Shown piece by piece: positions 32,351 to 41,501 of a stretch of DNA of 64,000 bases. The DNA is from Scytonema sp045865695 (GTDB lineage: Bacteria > Cyanobacteriota > Cyanobacteriia > Cyanobacteriales > Nostocaceae). The DNA is taken from positions 1-64,000 of the forward strand of contig NZ_BAACAP010000231.1 of assembly GCF_045865695.1 (NCBI RefSeq), read 5' to 3'. The first letter of the stretch is position 1, and every line of letters starts with the position of its first letter. The translations under genes were made by a program, and so were the position numbers. The notes under the pieces were generated by a model that did no database searches, was not told where the DNA came from, and saw only the letters and a program-made list of their open reading frames with translations.

Positions 32351-32804
32351 TAGCTTCCACCCGGAGGAAAAATAGTTCAGAGTGTGTTTTGAGAATTGCT
32401 GTTACAGTGTTACGACAACAACGTTAACTTAGTCATCTGAAAAAATTTGTAAGTCCGTTGTTATCTTAAGATTGGCTACCACTATAGGTTTATGGAGAAG
32501 GAAGATCTTGCCAAAATACCAAGTGGAAAAATTTAGTTTTCTCACTCAATGACAGGTAACAGAATGCACTTTGATATTGTTCCCAAGTGGAACCATTATG
32601 TTTATAGAAAATTTAATTTAGGGCAAAATTTCCTTCCTATTTTCCGACCTCAAACGTCAGGAAAGCCTATGTATACTGGGTTTTATCGTTAACTGCAATA
32701 CATTGATAATGGTCTTGTGGAACGGGCGTCTCGCCTGTTCTATACGGGCAAGATGCCCGTTCCACAAGAACTGTGTTTCAGAAGCCTCCTTCACTAGTCA
32801 TTGG
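32351..32804. repeat. Spacer with inverted repeat 32713-32770 and STRR
   Basis: No gene in 454 bases. 32713-32770 pairs CTTGTGGAACGGGCgTCtcGCC with GGGCaaGATGCCCGTTCCACAAG; it shares the GGGCGTC core with 7299-7347. From 32792 a tract of gtcattg/gtcactg heptamers runs into the 3' end of glgA. Confidence 0.7.
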
Positions 32805-34235
32805 TCACTGATGACTGGTCACTGGTAATTGGTAACTGGTCACTGATTCGTCTTCCTCCTCTGGTAATCCATACATTGACCTATATAAATTCACGTACTG
32901 TTTGGCAGAGCGATACCAACTAAAATCTTCCTTCATGCCACGTTGCTGAAGTGCTTTCCATTGAGGTTTGTAGCGATAACCCTCCCATGCTCGGATTAAA
33001 CAGGTGAACAGATCCAATGGTTCGTAGCGGTCAAAACAATAACCAGTCCCTGATTCTGTCGTCGGATCGTGGTGAGACACGGTATCAACGAGTCCTCCTG
33101 TGCGGCGGACAATTGGTACGCACCCGTAACGTAAAGACATTAATTGGCTGATACCACAAGGTTCAAATCGGCTTGGCATGAGGAAAGCGTCACTGCCTGC
33201 GTAGATGCGACGAGCTAATGCATCATTATATAGTATGTAAGTTGCCATTCGTCCGGGATACCGAGATGCCATTTGCCATAATTGGCTTTCATAGTATCTG
33301 TCCCCCGTACCTAAAACTACAATCTGCGAATCAGTGTACGCAAGAAAGCGATCGAGAATTTGCAGTACCAAGTCAATGCCTTTTTGCTCTACTAAACGAG
33401 TCACCATTCCTAGCAAAAAAGCACTAGAGTTAACTTCTAAACCCACTTCTTCCTGCAAAGCTACTTTGTTAGCTCGACGCTTTTCTATAGTATCGGGTGT
33501 AAAAGGCTGAGCAATATATTTATCATTTTCAGGGTCGTAAACTTCAGTATCTATACCGTTAAGAATCCCTGATAATTTTCCACTAATAAAAGACAGCAAA
33601 CCTTCTAACTGTTCGCCATAAGCAGCTGTTTTAATTTGCTCGGCGTATGTTGGGGAAACAGTGGTAACTTTGTCTGCAAACTGCACTGCTGCTGCCATTG
33701 TGTTGTGTCCTTGCATATACCAAGGACACCAAGTAATTTTTTCTAAGTACCAGCGCCACGGACCTTGGTATGCCAGGTTATGTATAGTAAAAACTGTAGT
33801 GATATCTGGAGATTGGTGCATCCACACTGGTATCATACCTGTGTGCCAATCGTGACAGTGAAGAATTTCTGGCTTCCAATAGTTCCAGCAAAACTCAGCA
33901 GCACCATTCGCAAATAGTGTGAACCGCCAGGGTTCATCTTCCCCACCGTAAATTTTCCGAGGCCAAAATGCTGGATGTCCAAATAAATATAAAGGAATAT
34001 CAGTACCAGGCAGAACGGTTTCGTACACCGCAAAGTCTTGGAACATGGCAAATCCCTTCCAAATTGGATCTTTGGAAACCTCTAACTTGTCTGAGATGTA
34101 GCCATAGTAGGGCAAAAATATTCGCACATCATGCCCCATTTTTTTAAGGATTTTAGGTAGTGCTCCAACAACATCACCCATTCCTCCAACTTTGGCAACG
34201 GGAGCTGCCTCAGCCGCAACAAATAGAATCCGCAT
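32805..34235 (-). CDS. glgA: Glycogen synthase
   Basis: 476 residues, GT-B fold. The ADP-glucose binding loop KVGGMGDVVG is at 15-24, HCHDWHTGMIP near 122, and the C-terminal glucosyltransferase motif SRFEPCGISQLMSLRYG near 375. It transfers glucose from ADP-glucose to growing glycogen chains. Length is normal for bacterial GlgA. The last 13 residues (SVTSYQLPVTSHQ) are encoded by an intergenic-type heptamer repeat in which the stop codon lies. Confidence 0.95.
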   Translation of the reverse strand: MRILFVAAEAAPVAKVGGMGDVVGALPKILKKMGHDVRIFLPYYGYISDKLEVSKDPIWKGFAMFQDFAVYETVLPGTDIPLYLFGHPAFWPRKIYGGEDEPWRFTLFANGAAEFCWNYWKPEILHCHDWHTGMIPVWMHQSPDITTVFTIHNLAYQGPWRWYLEKITWCPWYMQGHNTMAAAVQFADKVTTVSPTYAEQIKTAAYGEQLEGLLSFISGKLSGILNGIDTEVYDPENDKYIAQPFTPDTIEKRRANKVALQEEVGLEVNSSAFLLGMVTRLVEQKGIDLVLQILDRFLAYTDSQIVVLGTGDRYYESQLWQMASRYPGRMATYILYNDALARRIYAGSDAFLMPSRFEPCGISQLMSLRYGCVPIVRRTGGLVDTVSHHDPTTESGTGYCFDRYEPLDLFTCLIRAWEGYRYKPQWKALQQRGMKEDFSWYRSAKQYVNLYRSMYGLPEEEDESVTSYQLPVTSHQ

Positions 34236-34384
34236 GGTAATTTGTATTTCCCCGGCTCTGCCTAGATAAAACTCTATATGTAGGGTAAGAATGACTCACC
34301 GCAATCTTGCGAATGGGAAATACCTACCCTACTGCCGTACAACGGTAACTTCTTTTGATCTAATCACATTGCTAGTAGATTAAA

Positions 34385-35356
34385 TTAAGAATTTCTTTGG
34401 ATTTGAGCAAAGATTTCGTTGAGGATTTCTTGTGCTCCTTGTTCTCTCACTTTTTGTGCGAGTTCCGTTCCCAATTGTTCGGCGTCTTGAGTTTCTCCGG
34501 AAACCGTGTCTTTGACTAGTTTTTTCCCATCTACGCTGGCAACAATACCTGTGAGTATTAGAGTATTACCATTGATTTCTGTATTTACACCTATAGGAAC
34601 TTGACAGCCACCTTCTAAATCGCGCAGGAAAGCCCGCTCTGCCAAACAGCGATCGCGTGTTTCAGGATGTTCGATCGCTTTGAGTAGCGATATCAGTTCG
34701 ACATCATCAGCACGGCATTCAATCCCCAAAGCACCTTGTCCGACAGCATGAAGTGAGATTTCTTTAGGCAAAACTTGGTGAATGCGATCGCTCATTCCCA
34801 ATCGTTCTAAGCCAGCAACAGCCAGAATTAGAGCATCGTACTCGCCCGCATCCAGTTTAGACATCCGAGTATTGAGATTTCCCCGTACATCTTTAAAACT
34901 GAGATGAGGAAAATGATATCGCAGTTGTGCCAATCTTCTTAAAGAAGAAGTCCCAATAACCGCGCCCTCTGGCAAAGTATCAATTTGTTTATCTTTGTGT
35001 TTTTCATGCACGACAAGAGCATCAGCTGGATTTTCACGTTCTGTAACTGTAGCCAGTGCCAAACCTTCTGGCAAACGTGTTGGCAAATCCTTGAGAGAGT
35101 GAACAGCAAAATCAATCTCCCGATCCAGCATTCCTAGTTCAAGTTCTTTAGTAAATAATCCCTTATCGCCAATTTTGGCTAGGGCAACATCCAGAATTTT
35201 GTCACCTTGGGTAGCCATAGTGTGAACTTCAAAAGAAATCTCAGGAAAACGTTTCTGGAGTTGTTCTTGTACCCAATGGGTTTGAACGAGTGCTAATTGG
35301 CTTTTACGAGAACCAATGCGAATTGTGCGTATAGAACTGGAAACAACGGATGTCAT
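34385..35356 (-). CDS. hemC: Hydroxymethylbilane synthase (porphobilinogen deaminase)
   Basis: 323 residues from the ATG at 35356 (MTSVVSSSIRTIRIGSRKS); 11 further codons are open upstream. RIGSRKSQLAL is the family start, and RGNLNTRMSKLDAGEYDAL and GGCQVPIGV follow; the Cys in the last motif holds the dipyrromethane cofactor. The enzyme joins four porphobilinogens on the route to haem, chlorophyll and phycobilins. It is 149 bases upstream of glgA on the same strand, with a short GTAGGGTA/CCTACCCTAC pair between. Confidence 0.95.
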   Translation of the reverse strand: MTSVVSSSIRTIRIGSRKSQLALVQTHWVQEQLQKRFPEISFEVHTMATQGDKILDVALAKIGDKGLFTKELELGMLDREIDFAVHSLKDLPTRLPEGLALATVTERENPADALVVHEKHKDKQIDTLPEGAVIGTSSLRRLAQLRYHFPHLSFKDVRGNLNTRMSKLDAGEYDALILAVAGLERLGMSDRIHQVLPKEISLHAVGQGALGIECRADDVELISLLKAIEHPETRDRCLAERAFLRDLEGGCQVPIGVNTEINGNTLILTGIVASVDGKKLVKDTVSGETQDAEQLGTELAQKVREQGAQEILNEIFAQIQRNS

Positions 35357-36085
35357 AAAAAAGTTTGTAAAGCCAGGAGATAAATTCACTTTATCTAGAG
35401 TACCGCAGTGAGTGACTCATCAGCCTTGCGATCTGTCGATTTTAGTGCTTGTTTTTTCTTTACATTTATTTACCAAATTTTTGTTAATTTTATCTAGCAA
35501 AATTGCCTTTTTCTCTTGTTTTTACTCTCGTGCTCGTACTCTGCATGGGAATGAAGTGGTCGCAGCCTAGGGTGTTGACTTTGAGGGTAAGAAATGGTAA
35601 GTCTTCATAGCAGAATATTATGTCTACTCCCACGAAATCAAGTAGGTGGGAAATGGAATTGAAACGGTATAAAGAAGCGATCGCCTTTCCCTTAAATCAA
35701 TGCTATAAGGGGTCTGTTACTCCAAATTGAGTGATGACAATTTCTCTTTCCAGTCTCTCAAAGTCGAAGTCATAGCATTATACAACATTAGATTTAATCG
35801 TCATGATTATACTGTGCGCTGTATATTAACTCCGATCTAAATACAGATAGTGTAGAGACGCGAAATTTCGCGTCTCTACTAAAAATATCTGGAATTATCC
35901 TTATTCATCACGTAATCTTTAGTGCTATTTATATTGATAGATCGCTCTTCTGTTACTTTGCCCAAAGCAGCATTTCAAATTCACGTAAGCGTGGGCGAAC
36001 ACGCCCCTCTGCCCAGTACAATTGAAGCGATAGTTAAAATTCAGGCAGTGGCGGCAGTACTTAATTGTGAAGACAGGATGGGAAA
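35357..36085. repeat. 729-base spacer with a perfect 28-bp palindrome
   Basis: No supported gene. 35852-35879 is a perfect palindrome with GTAGAGACGCGAAA as one arm, a Nostocales repeat type (degenerate copy at 26786). A single CRISPR-repeat-like string lies at about 35622-35665 but has no second copy. The promoters of hemC and possibly hicB lie here; none can be named. Confidence 0.65.
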
Positions 36086-36358
36086 ATGTACGTTAACTAC
36101 ACAGTTCAAATTTGGAAAGAAGACTCGCAATTTGTAGCCCATGCCATGCCATTAGATGTTATGAGTTCAGGGCAGACACCTGAGGCGGCAAGAATTGCTT
36201 TAGACGAGGCAGTTCACCTTTTTCTAGTTACCGCTGCCTCTATGGGTACTTTAGAAGAAATTCTTCAAGAAACCGGCTACAAATTGCAGGATGGAAACTG
36301 GGTAAGCCCCGATTGGGTGGCGATTGAAAGGCACTCTGTGACAGTAGGTATCTCTTGA
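36086..36358 (+). CDS. HicB-like antitoxin (first copy)
   Basis: 90 residues with the HicB partial RNase H-like fold: YTVQIWKEDSQFVAHAMPLDVMSSG followed by a helix TPEAARIALDEAVHLFLVTA. HicB proteins neutralise HicA mRNA interferases. Its stop codon overlaps the ATG of a short HicA-like remnant (TGATG at 36356-36360), the coupling expected for a hicBA pair. With HicA ruined, this is an orphan antitoxin or regulator. No C-terminal DNA-binding helix is obvious. Confidence 0.7.
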   Translation: MYVNYTVQIWKEDSQFVAHAMPLDVMSSGQTPEAARIALDEAVHLFLVTAASMGTLEEILQETGYKLQDGNWVSPDWVAIERHSVTVGIS

Positions 36359-36429
36359 TGCCGAAAATCACACCTATTTCCTGGCAGCTGAGGATTTTAA
36401 TGACTCGCTTCCTGATGAATTTTGGATAG
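36358..36429 (+). pseudogene. HicA remnant after the first hicB
   Basis: Starts MPKITPISWQ, the usual beginning of one HicA class, then changes to unrelated residues and stops after 23 codons. The overlap with the hicB stop codon supports a former hicA. The GGKH/GSH catalytic histidine is missing. Called mainly from the first nine residues and position. Confidence 0.5.
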
Positions 36430-36448
36430 GAGAGTCGTGAGATTATTA

Positions 36449-37504
36449 CTAGACCATTGCCAAATCAGATGCTGTTTCTTCCTCCAGTTCATAACCTTGA
36501 GTCAACAGTTCAATGGCATTGTTGATTAAATCTACACCTTGCTGAACGGAGTCAATGACACTCAACTGTCCGCGTAGATCGGCAGCACCAACAAAACCCT
36601 TAGCATACCAAGTCATGTGCTTGCGTGCTTGGCGTACACCTCTAATACCCTTGTACTCGTATAAAGCTTCCAAGTGCTCCCTAGCACATTCCAAACGCTG
36701 AATTGGAGTAGGCGGTGGTAAGCGTTCCCCAGTTTTGAGAAAGTAGTCAATTTCTCCCACCAAGAACGGATAACCTAAAGTTCCACGGGAACACATCACC
36801 CCATCAGCACCAGTTTGCTCTAAACACTTCAGTGCTGCTTCAACTGAAAAAATATCACCGTTAGCAATTACGGGAATTGAAAGTACATTTTTAACCCGTT
36901 CGATCCATTCCCAACGAGCATTGCCATTATAACCTTGAGCGCGAGTACGACCGTGTACCGTAATTAATTGCGCTCCCGCATCCTGCATCCGCTTGGCAAA
37001 ATCAAGAATTGTAATTTCTTTGTCATTCCAACCAATACGTGTTTTTACTGTTACAGGTACGTTAACCGAATTGACCACCTCTCGAACAATTGCCTCAGCA
37101 ACTTCTGGCTGACGCAGTAGAGAAGAACCACCACCATTTTTAGTAATTTTATTGACTGGGCAACCCATATTAATATCAACGGTATCAGCACCTTCTGCAA
37201 CTGCTTTTACCGCCGCTTCTGCCAAAAAATCTGGGCGACAGTCAAACAACTGAATGCTGATTGGTCGTTCGTTGGGGTCTACTTCCATGATTTTGGGCAA
37301 CTGCTTGACATAATGTAAGCCCGTAGCGTTTACCATCTCCGTATACATCATTGACTCAGGTGCATAACGACGCACGAGTCGCCGAAAAACCATATCAGTT
37401 ACTCCAGATAAAGGCGACTGGAGGACTCGACTTTTGACCTCAACCGAACCAATTTTTAGAGGAGTCGAAAGTCTAGCTTTTAAACTAGGAGATAGCGTAA
37501 CCAT
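36449..37504 (-). CDS. dus: tRNA-dihydrouridine synthase (DusB-like)
   Basis: 351 residues. The FMN-barrel start is KSRVLQSPLSGVTDMVFRRL; the catalytic Cys is in DINMGCPVNKITKNGGG (about 110-126); VKTRIGW, TVHGRTRAQGY and VIANGDIFS are the other family blocks. It reduces uridines in the tRNA D-loop using NADPH and FMN. Length is normal for DusB-type proteins. Its start lies against a long heptamer repeat tract that fills the space toward dnaK. Confidence 0.93.
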   Translation of the reverse strand: MVTLSPSLKARLSTPLKIGSVEVKSRVLQSPLSGVTDMVFRRLVRRYAPESMMYTEMVNATGLHYVKQLPKIMEVDPNERPISIQLFDCRPDFLAEAAVKAVAEGADTVDINMGCPVNKITKNGGGSSLLRQPEVAEAIVREVVNSVNVPVTVKTRIGWNDKEITILDFAKRMQDAGAQLITVHGRTRAQGYNGNARWEWIERVKNVLSIPVIANGDIFSVEAALKCLEQTGADGVMCSRGTLGYPFLVGEIDYFLKTGERLPPPTPIQRLECAREHLEALYEYKGIRGVRQARKHMTWYAKGFVGAADLRGQLSVIDSVQQGVDLINNAIELLTQGYELEEETASDLAMV

Positions 37505-37725
37505 AATTGGGGACTAGGGACTGGGGACTAGGGATTGGGGACTGGGGATTGGGGACTGGGGACTGGGGACTGGGGACTAGGGATTGGGGACTAGGGACTA
37601 GGGATTGGGGATTGGGGACTAGAATTGCAAAATATATAGTAACAAATCAGATCTTAACTACCTTAGTTTCTCAATTTTAATCCTAATCCCCAATCGCCAA
37701 TCGCCAATCCCCAATCCCCAAAGAC
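37505..37725. repeat. Long STRR array upstream of dnaK and dus
   Basis: About 17 units of ggggact / gggacta / gggattg / ggggatt run without break from 37507 to about 37622. A second tract of ccccaat / cgccaat units follows at 37685-37720, in inverse sense, so the two could pair. It is the longest array in the window and begins directly before the dus start codon. Confidence 0.9.
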
Positions 37726-38040
37726 GGCAAACACCACAAGAGGGATACGGTTCACCCTAATTGTTTTCAGTATTAATTCTCATACATTAGATGAGTGACG
37801 GAACGCCGATCGCCAATCACTGAGTGGTCATAACTAACCAGTATAGAGGTATAACCGCCCTAAAGAGTTCGGAAAACCACCCTTCATGGACTGGCTACAT
37901 CGGCTCAGTATATATATCAGCAGTACGTCAAATCATAGGGAATTATTGCTGGACTGGCTGCTTTTAGCTCAGTTGGTTCAAGATTTAGTCCTTTATACTC
38001 TCTTTAAATTTCTTGTAGTTATACGGAGCCAGCACCTACA
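37726..38040 (+). promoter_or_regulatory. dnaK upstream region
   Basis: 315 bases before dnaK without a gene. No CIRCE operator (TTAGCACTC-N9-GAGTGCTAA) is visible, so HrcA control is not suggested. A GGAG-like TACGGAGCC lies at 38022-38030, about 10 bases before the start. A short tRNA D-arm-like string near 37966-37984 is not a tRNA. Confidence 0.45.
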
Positions 38041-39957
38041 ATGGCAAAAGTAGTTGGAATTGACTTAGGTACTACGAACTCTTGCGTAGCAGTTATGGAA
38101 GGTGGTAAACCTACAGTAATTGCGAATGCAGAAGGTTTTCGGACAACACCTTCAGTCGTAGCGTTTGCAAAAAATGGCGATCGCTTGGTTGGTCAAATTG
38201 CAAAGCGCCAATCAGTGATGAACCCTGAAAATACATTTTATTCAGTGAAGCGCTTTATTGGACGTAAATTTGACGAGATTACTCATGAAGCCACTGAAGT
38301 TTCATATAAAGTCTTACGTGATGGCAACGGCAACGTTAAATTAGATTGTCCCGTAGCCGGTAAGCAGTTTGCACCTGAAGAAATTTCAGCACAAGTTCTC
38401 CGCAAACTGGTAGAAGATGCCAGCAAATATATTGGTGAGACTGTAACTCAAGCTGTTATTACCGTTCCTGCATACTTCAACGACTCCCAGCGCCAAGCAA
38501 CCAAAGATGCTGGTAAGATAGCCGGTATTGAAGTCCTACGGATTATCAACGAACCGACCGCTGCTTCTTTGGCTTATGGTTTTGATAAGAAGACCCAAGA
38601 AACTATTCTTGTCTTTGACTTGGGTGGTGGTACCTTCGACGTATCCATTCTCGAAGTGGGTGACGGTGTATTTGAAGTCTTAGCAACTTCAGGAGATACC
38701 CACCTTGGTGGTGACGACTTCGACAAGAAAATCGTTGACTATCTAGCAGAAGAATTCAGAAAGCAAGAAGGCATCGACTTACGTAAAGACAGACAAGCTT
38801 TGCAACGTTTGACTGAAGCTGCAGAAAAAGCAAAGATTGAACTTTCTAGCGTTACCCAGGCAGAAATTAACCTGCCCTTCATCACTGCTACCCAGGATGG
38901 ACCAAAACACCTGGATATGACGCTGACTCGTACTCAGTTTGAAAAACTTTGTGCTGACTTAATTGACCGATGTCGCGTTCCTGTAGAAAACGCACTCCGC
39001 GATGCCAAGATCAACAAAAACGATATCAACGAAGTTGTATTAGTTGGTGGTTCTACACGTATTCCTGCAGTACAGCAGATCGTGAAGACTGTACTGGGTA
39101 AAGATCCCAACCAAAGCGTCAACCCTGATGAAGTGGTAGCTGTTGGTGCAGCAATTCAAGCAGGTGTGCTTGGTGGTGATGTTACTGGTATCTTGCTATT
39201 AGACGTAACACCACTCTCTCTAGGTGTTGAAACCTTGGGCGGTGTCATGACCAAGATTATTCCTCGCAACACTACCATTCCTACCAAGAAGTCGGAAGTT
39301 TTCTCCACTGCCGTGGATGGTCAAACCAACGTGGAAATCCACGTCCTTCAGGGCGAACGGGAAATGTCAAATGATAACAAGAGCTTGGGTACCTTCCGTC
39401 TTGATGGTATTCCTCCTGCACCACGTGGCGTACCCCAAATTGAAGTTATCTTTGATATTGACGCCAACGGTATTCTCAACGTGACCGCTAAGGACAAAGG
39501 TACTGGTAAGGAGCAATCTATTAGCATCACTGGTGCTTCTACCTTAGATAAGAATGAAGTCGAACGCATGGTCAACGAAGCTGAGAGAAATGCTTCTAGC
39601 GATAAAGAACGTCGCGAGAAAATTGACCGCAAGAACCAAGCTGATTCCTTGGCATACCAAGCTGAGAAGCAGTTAGAAGAATTAGGCGATAAAGTTCCTG
39701 CTGCTGACAAGACCAAAGTAGAAGGTTTGGTTAAAGACTTGCGCGAAGCCGTAGCTAAGGAAGACGACGAGCAAATTAAGAAGGTTATGCCCGAATTGCA
39801 ACAAGCACTCTTTGCAGTTGGTAGCAATATCTATCAACAAGCAGGTGGCGGTGCTTCTGCAACTGGTGCTACTTCGGAACCCTCTGATGGCGGCGCTACC
39901 TCAGGTGGTGGCAGCGGTGATGATGTTATTGATGCTGATTTCACCGAGTCTAAGTAG
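38041..39957 (+). CDS. dnaK: Chaperone DnaK (Hsp70)
   Basis: 638 residues with a typical Hsp70 layout: ATPase domain from VVGIDLGTTNSCVAVMEGG through DLGGGTFDVSIL and VVLVGGSTRIPAV, linker DVTPLSLGVETLGG near 393, substrate-binding domain, and helical lid. The C-terminus is a Gly/Ser/Thr-rich linker ending in DDVIDADFTESK, the acidic end of housekeeping DnaK. Cyanobacteria carry several dnaK genes; the full-length lid and this tail suggest the DnaK2-type housekeeping form, an inference. grpE and dnaJ are not adjacent. Confidence 0.97.
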   Translation: MAKVVGIDLGTTNSCVAVMEGGKPTVIANAEGFRTTPSVVAFAKNGDRLVGQIAKRQSVMNPENTFYSVKRFIGRKFDEITHEATEVSYKVLRDGNGNVKLDCPVAGKQFAPEEISAQVLRKLVEDASKYIGETVTQAVITVPAYFNDSQRQATKDAGKIAGIEVLRIINEPTAASLAYGFDKKTQETILVFDLGGGTFDVSILEVGDGVFEVLATSGDTHLGGDDFDKKIVDYLAEEFRKQEGIDLRKDRQALQRLTEAAEKAKIELSSVTQAEINLPFITATQDGPKHLDMTLTRTQFEKLCADLIDRCRVPVENALRDAKINKNDINEVVLVGGSTRIPAVQQIVKTVLGKDPNQSVNPDEVVAVGAAIQAGVLGGDVTGILLLDVTPLSLGVETLGGVMTKIIPRNTTIPTKKSEVFSTAVDGQTNVEIHVLQGEREMSNDNKSLGTFRLDGIPPAPRGVPQIEVIFDIDANGILNVTAKDKGTGKEQSISITGASTLDKNEVERMVNEAERNASSDKERREKIDRKNQADSLAYQAEKQLEELGDKVPAADKTKVEGLVKDLREAVAKEDDEQIKKVMPELQQALFAVGSNIYQQAGGGASATGATSEPSDGGATSGGGSGDDVIDADFTESK

Positions 39958-40029
39958 GTTGGGTTGAGGAACGAAACCCAACATAATCGGTAATCTGTTG
40001 GGTTTCGCTGCCGCTTAACCCAACCTACG
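39955..40029. repeat. Inverted-repeat element GTAGGTTGGGTT..AACCCAACCTAC
   Basis: Nested inverted repeats: TAGGTTGGGTT with AACCCAACCTA outside, and AAACCCAACA with TGTTGGGTTT inside. It begins at the dnaK stop codon. The same unit, with a 29-bp tandem repeat in its loop, is at 60502-60638. Confidence 0.85.
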
Positions 40030-40053
40030 TATTGCCCTCCATATAATTAAGAA

Positions 40054-40090
40054 TGCCCATTCAGGATACTCTTGAATGGGTATTTTTTTT
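40054..40090 (+). terminator. Rho-independent terminator of dnaK
   Basis: CCCATTCA (40056-40063) pairs with TGAATGGG (40073-40080) around a 9-base loop, then eight T residues follow at 40083-40090. This is the clearest intrinsic terminator in the window, 97 bases after the dnaK stop. Confidence 0.85.
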
Positions 40091-40222
40091 ACAGTTTTTA
40101 ATATTGGAATTTTGTAAAAATTATATGCATCTACTATTTCAAAAATTGATATGACTTTATACGGTTTTCATAGCAAAATCTATTAAAAAATGGGAACACT
40201 GAATGTTAACAGCTAAGAGGTT

Positions 40223-41311
40223 ATGCTCTGGATGAACAGACAAATGAATATACAGCAGTGGTTTCCAGTTATCAAATGGTGGATTGGGATTGCTATAACA
40301 TTATCATTTCCAGTTGGAGTAGGCGGATGGGGTCTCGCTCAACTCTTTCAGTTGCCAGAACTCCCGAATTGTTTATCAGAATTAAGTCAGACTTCTGCTG
40401 CTACAGTTTTCTATTGTGGCAAAGCGATCGCAGACGAACAAGATGTAGATAAATTGTCTCAAGCCATAGAATTAGTGAGTAGCTTACCTGCATCACATCC
40501 TCAGTATGAAATTGCTAGACAGGTGAAGGACCAGTGGTCTCAGGCAATATTGCGATTGGGTGAAAATGCCTTTCAACAGGGAGATATAGATAGAGCAATT
40601 GATATTCTTAAAAAAATTCCGGACAATGTTCCTACTTATAAATTAGTAGATAACAGAGTTAAACAATGGAGAAATATCTGGTCAAAAGCTTCCGTTATTT
40701 ATGAAAATGCTGTAGCAACACTAGGAAAAGATGACCGAGAAAATGCGTACATAGCATTAACTGAAGCGAGAAAACTTCTGAAAATAGGAAATGATTATTG
40801 GGAGACAACCAAATATCAAGAATTAGTGGCTCAAATTCAAGATGTTAGAGAAGAACAAGAAGAACGAGCCGCAGAAGAAGAAAAATATCGTCAAGCAATA
40901 GCCAAGCAAAAACCGGAAAAAATAGAAACTTGGGAACAAGAGCAAGAAGCTCAAGATGTTGCTTATTTAACAAAAGCTCGTAACTTAGCTAAGTCTCAAA
41001 AAGTTGAAGAGATGATAGATGGTATTAGTGAGGCTAGTATGGTGAGTTATGGTCGTTACTATAATGAAGCACAAAAACTGATTGCTGATATCAGACAAAA
41101 TATAGAAATTGTTGACGATCGCTCCTCATTAGAACAAGCTAAAAAACTCGCAAGTCGCGATGATTTGCTCTCTCTACAAATGGCAATTAATGAAGCTAGT
41201 CTAATTACAGAAGGGCGTCCTCTATATAAAGAAGCAAACGAGCATATCGCTAAGTGGAATGCAAAAGTGTTGAAACTGCAAAACAGTGAAACAGTAACCA
41301 GTCATCAGTGA
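40223..41311 (+). CDS. Membrane-anchored helical-repeat/coiled-coil protein
   Basis: 362 residues. A membrane helix (about 18-40) is followed by TPR-like helical pairs (about 45-180; ENAFQQGDIDRAIDILKKIP is TPR-like). A charged Glu/Lys/Gln-rich coiled coil (about 195-245) and more helices follow. Similar cyanobacterial proteins are often labelled chromosome segregation ATPase, but no P-loop is visible, so that label is not supported. The last residues (SETVTSHQ) are encoded by a heptamer repeat that also supplies the stop codon, exactly as in glgA. Confidence 0.6.
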   Translation: MLWMNRQMNIQQWFPVIKWWIGIAITLSFPVGVGGWGLAQLFQLPELPNCLSELSQTSAATVFYCGKAIADEQDVDKLSQAIELVSSLPASHPQYEIARQVKDQWSQAILRLGENAFQQGDIDRAIDILKKIPDNVPTYKLVDNRVKQWRNIWSKASVIYENAVATLGKDDRENAYIALTEARKLLKIGNDYWETTKYQELVAQIQDVREEQEERAAEEEKYRQAIAKQKPEKIETWEQEQEAQDVAYLTKARNLAKSQKVEEMIDGISEASMVSYGRYYNEAQKLIADIRQNIEIVDDRSSLEQAKKLASRDDLLSLQMAINEASLITEGRPLYKEANEHIAKWNAKVLKLQNSETVTSHQ

Positions 41312-41501
41312 CCAGTGACCAGTGACCAATGATATTAATTAACAAATTTACCATCAGAGTAGGGTGGGCAATGCCCACCATAAATTAACAAATTTATACC
41401 TAGAGTAAGGTGTTTCATCATAAGTCAGCTTCTATATTGTACCTGGTACTGCTTAAAGACTTATTCAGCAGCACCAAAAAATTATTTACATCTGACTAAC
41501 A

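Noticed and set aside
35622..35665. Single CRISPR-repeat-like sequence (CCCAC...GTGGG followed by GGAATTGAAAC)
   Set aside because: Only one copy is present, with no spacers or cas genes; the window has no second occurrence.
37960..37995. tRNA-like string TAGCTCAGTTGGTT upstream of dnaK
   Set aside because: It matches a D-arm only; no acceptor stem, anticodon arm or T-arm can be built around it.
40223..41311. Label chromosome segregation ATPase for the 362-residue protein
   Set aside because: No Walker A or B motif is visible; the sequence is only helical and coiled-coil.
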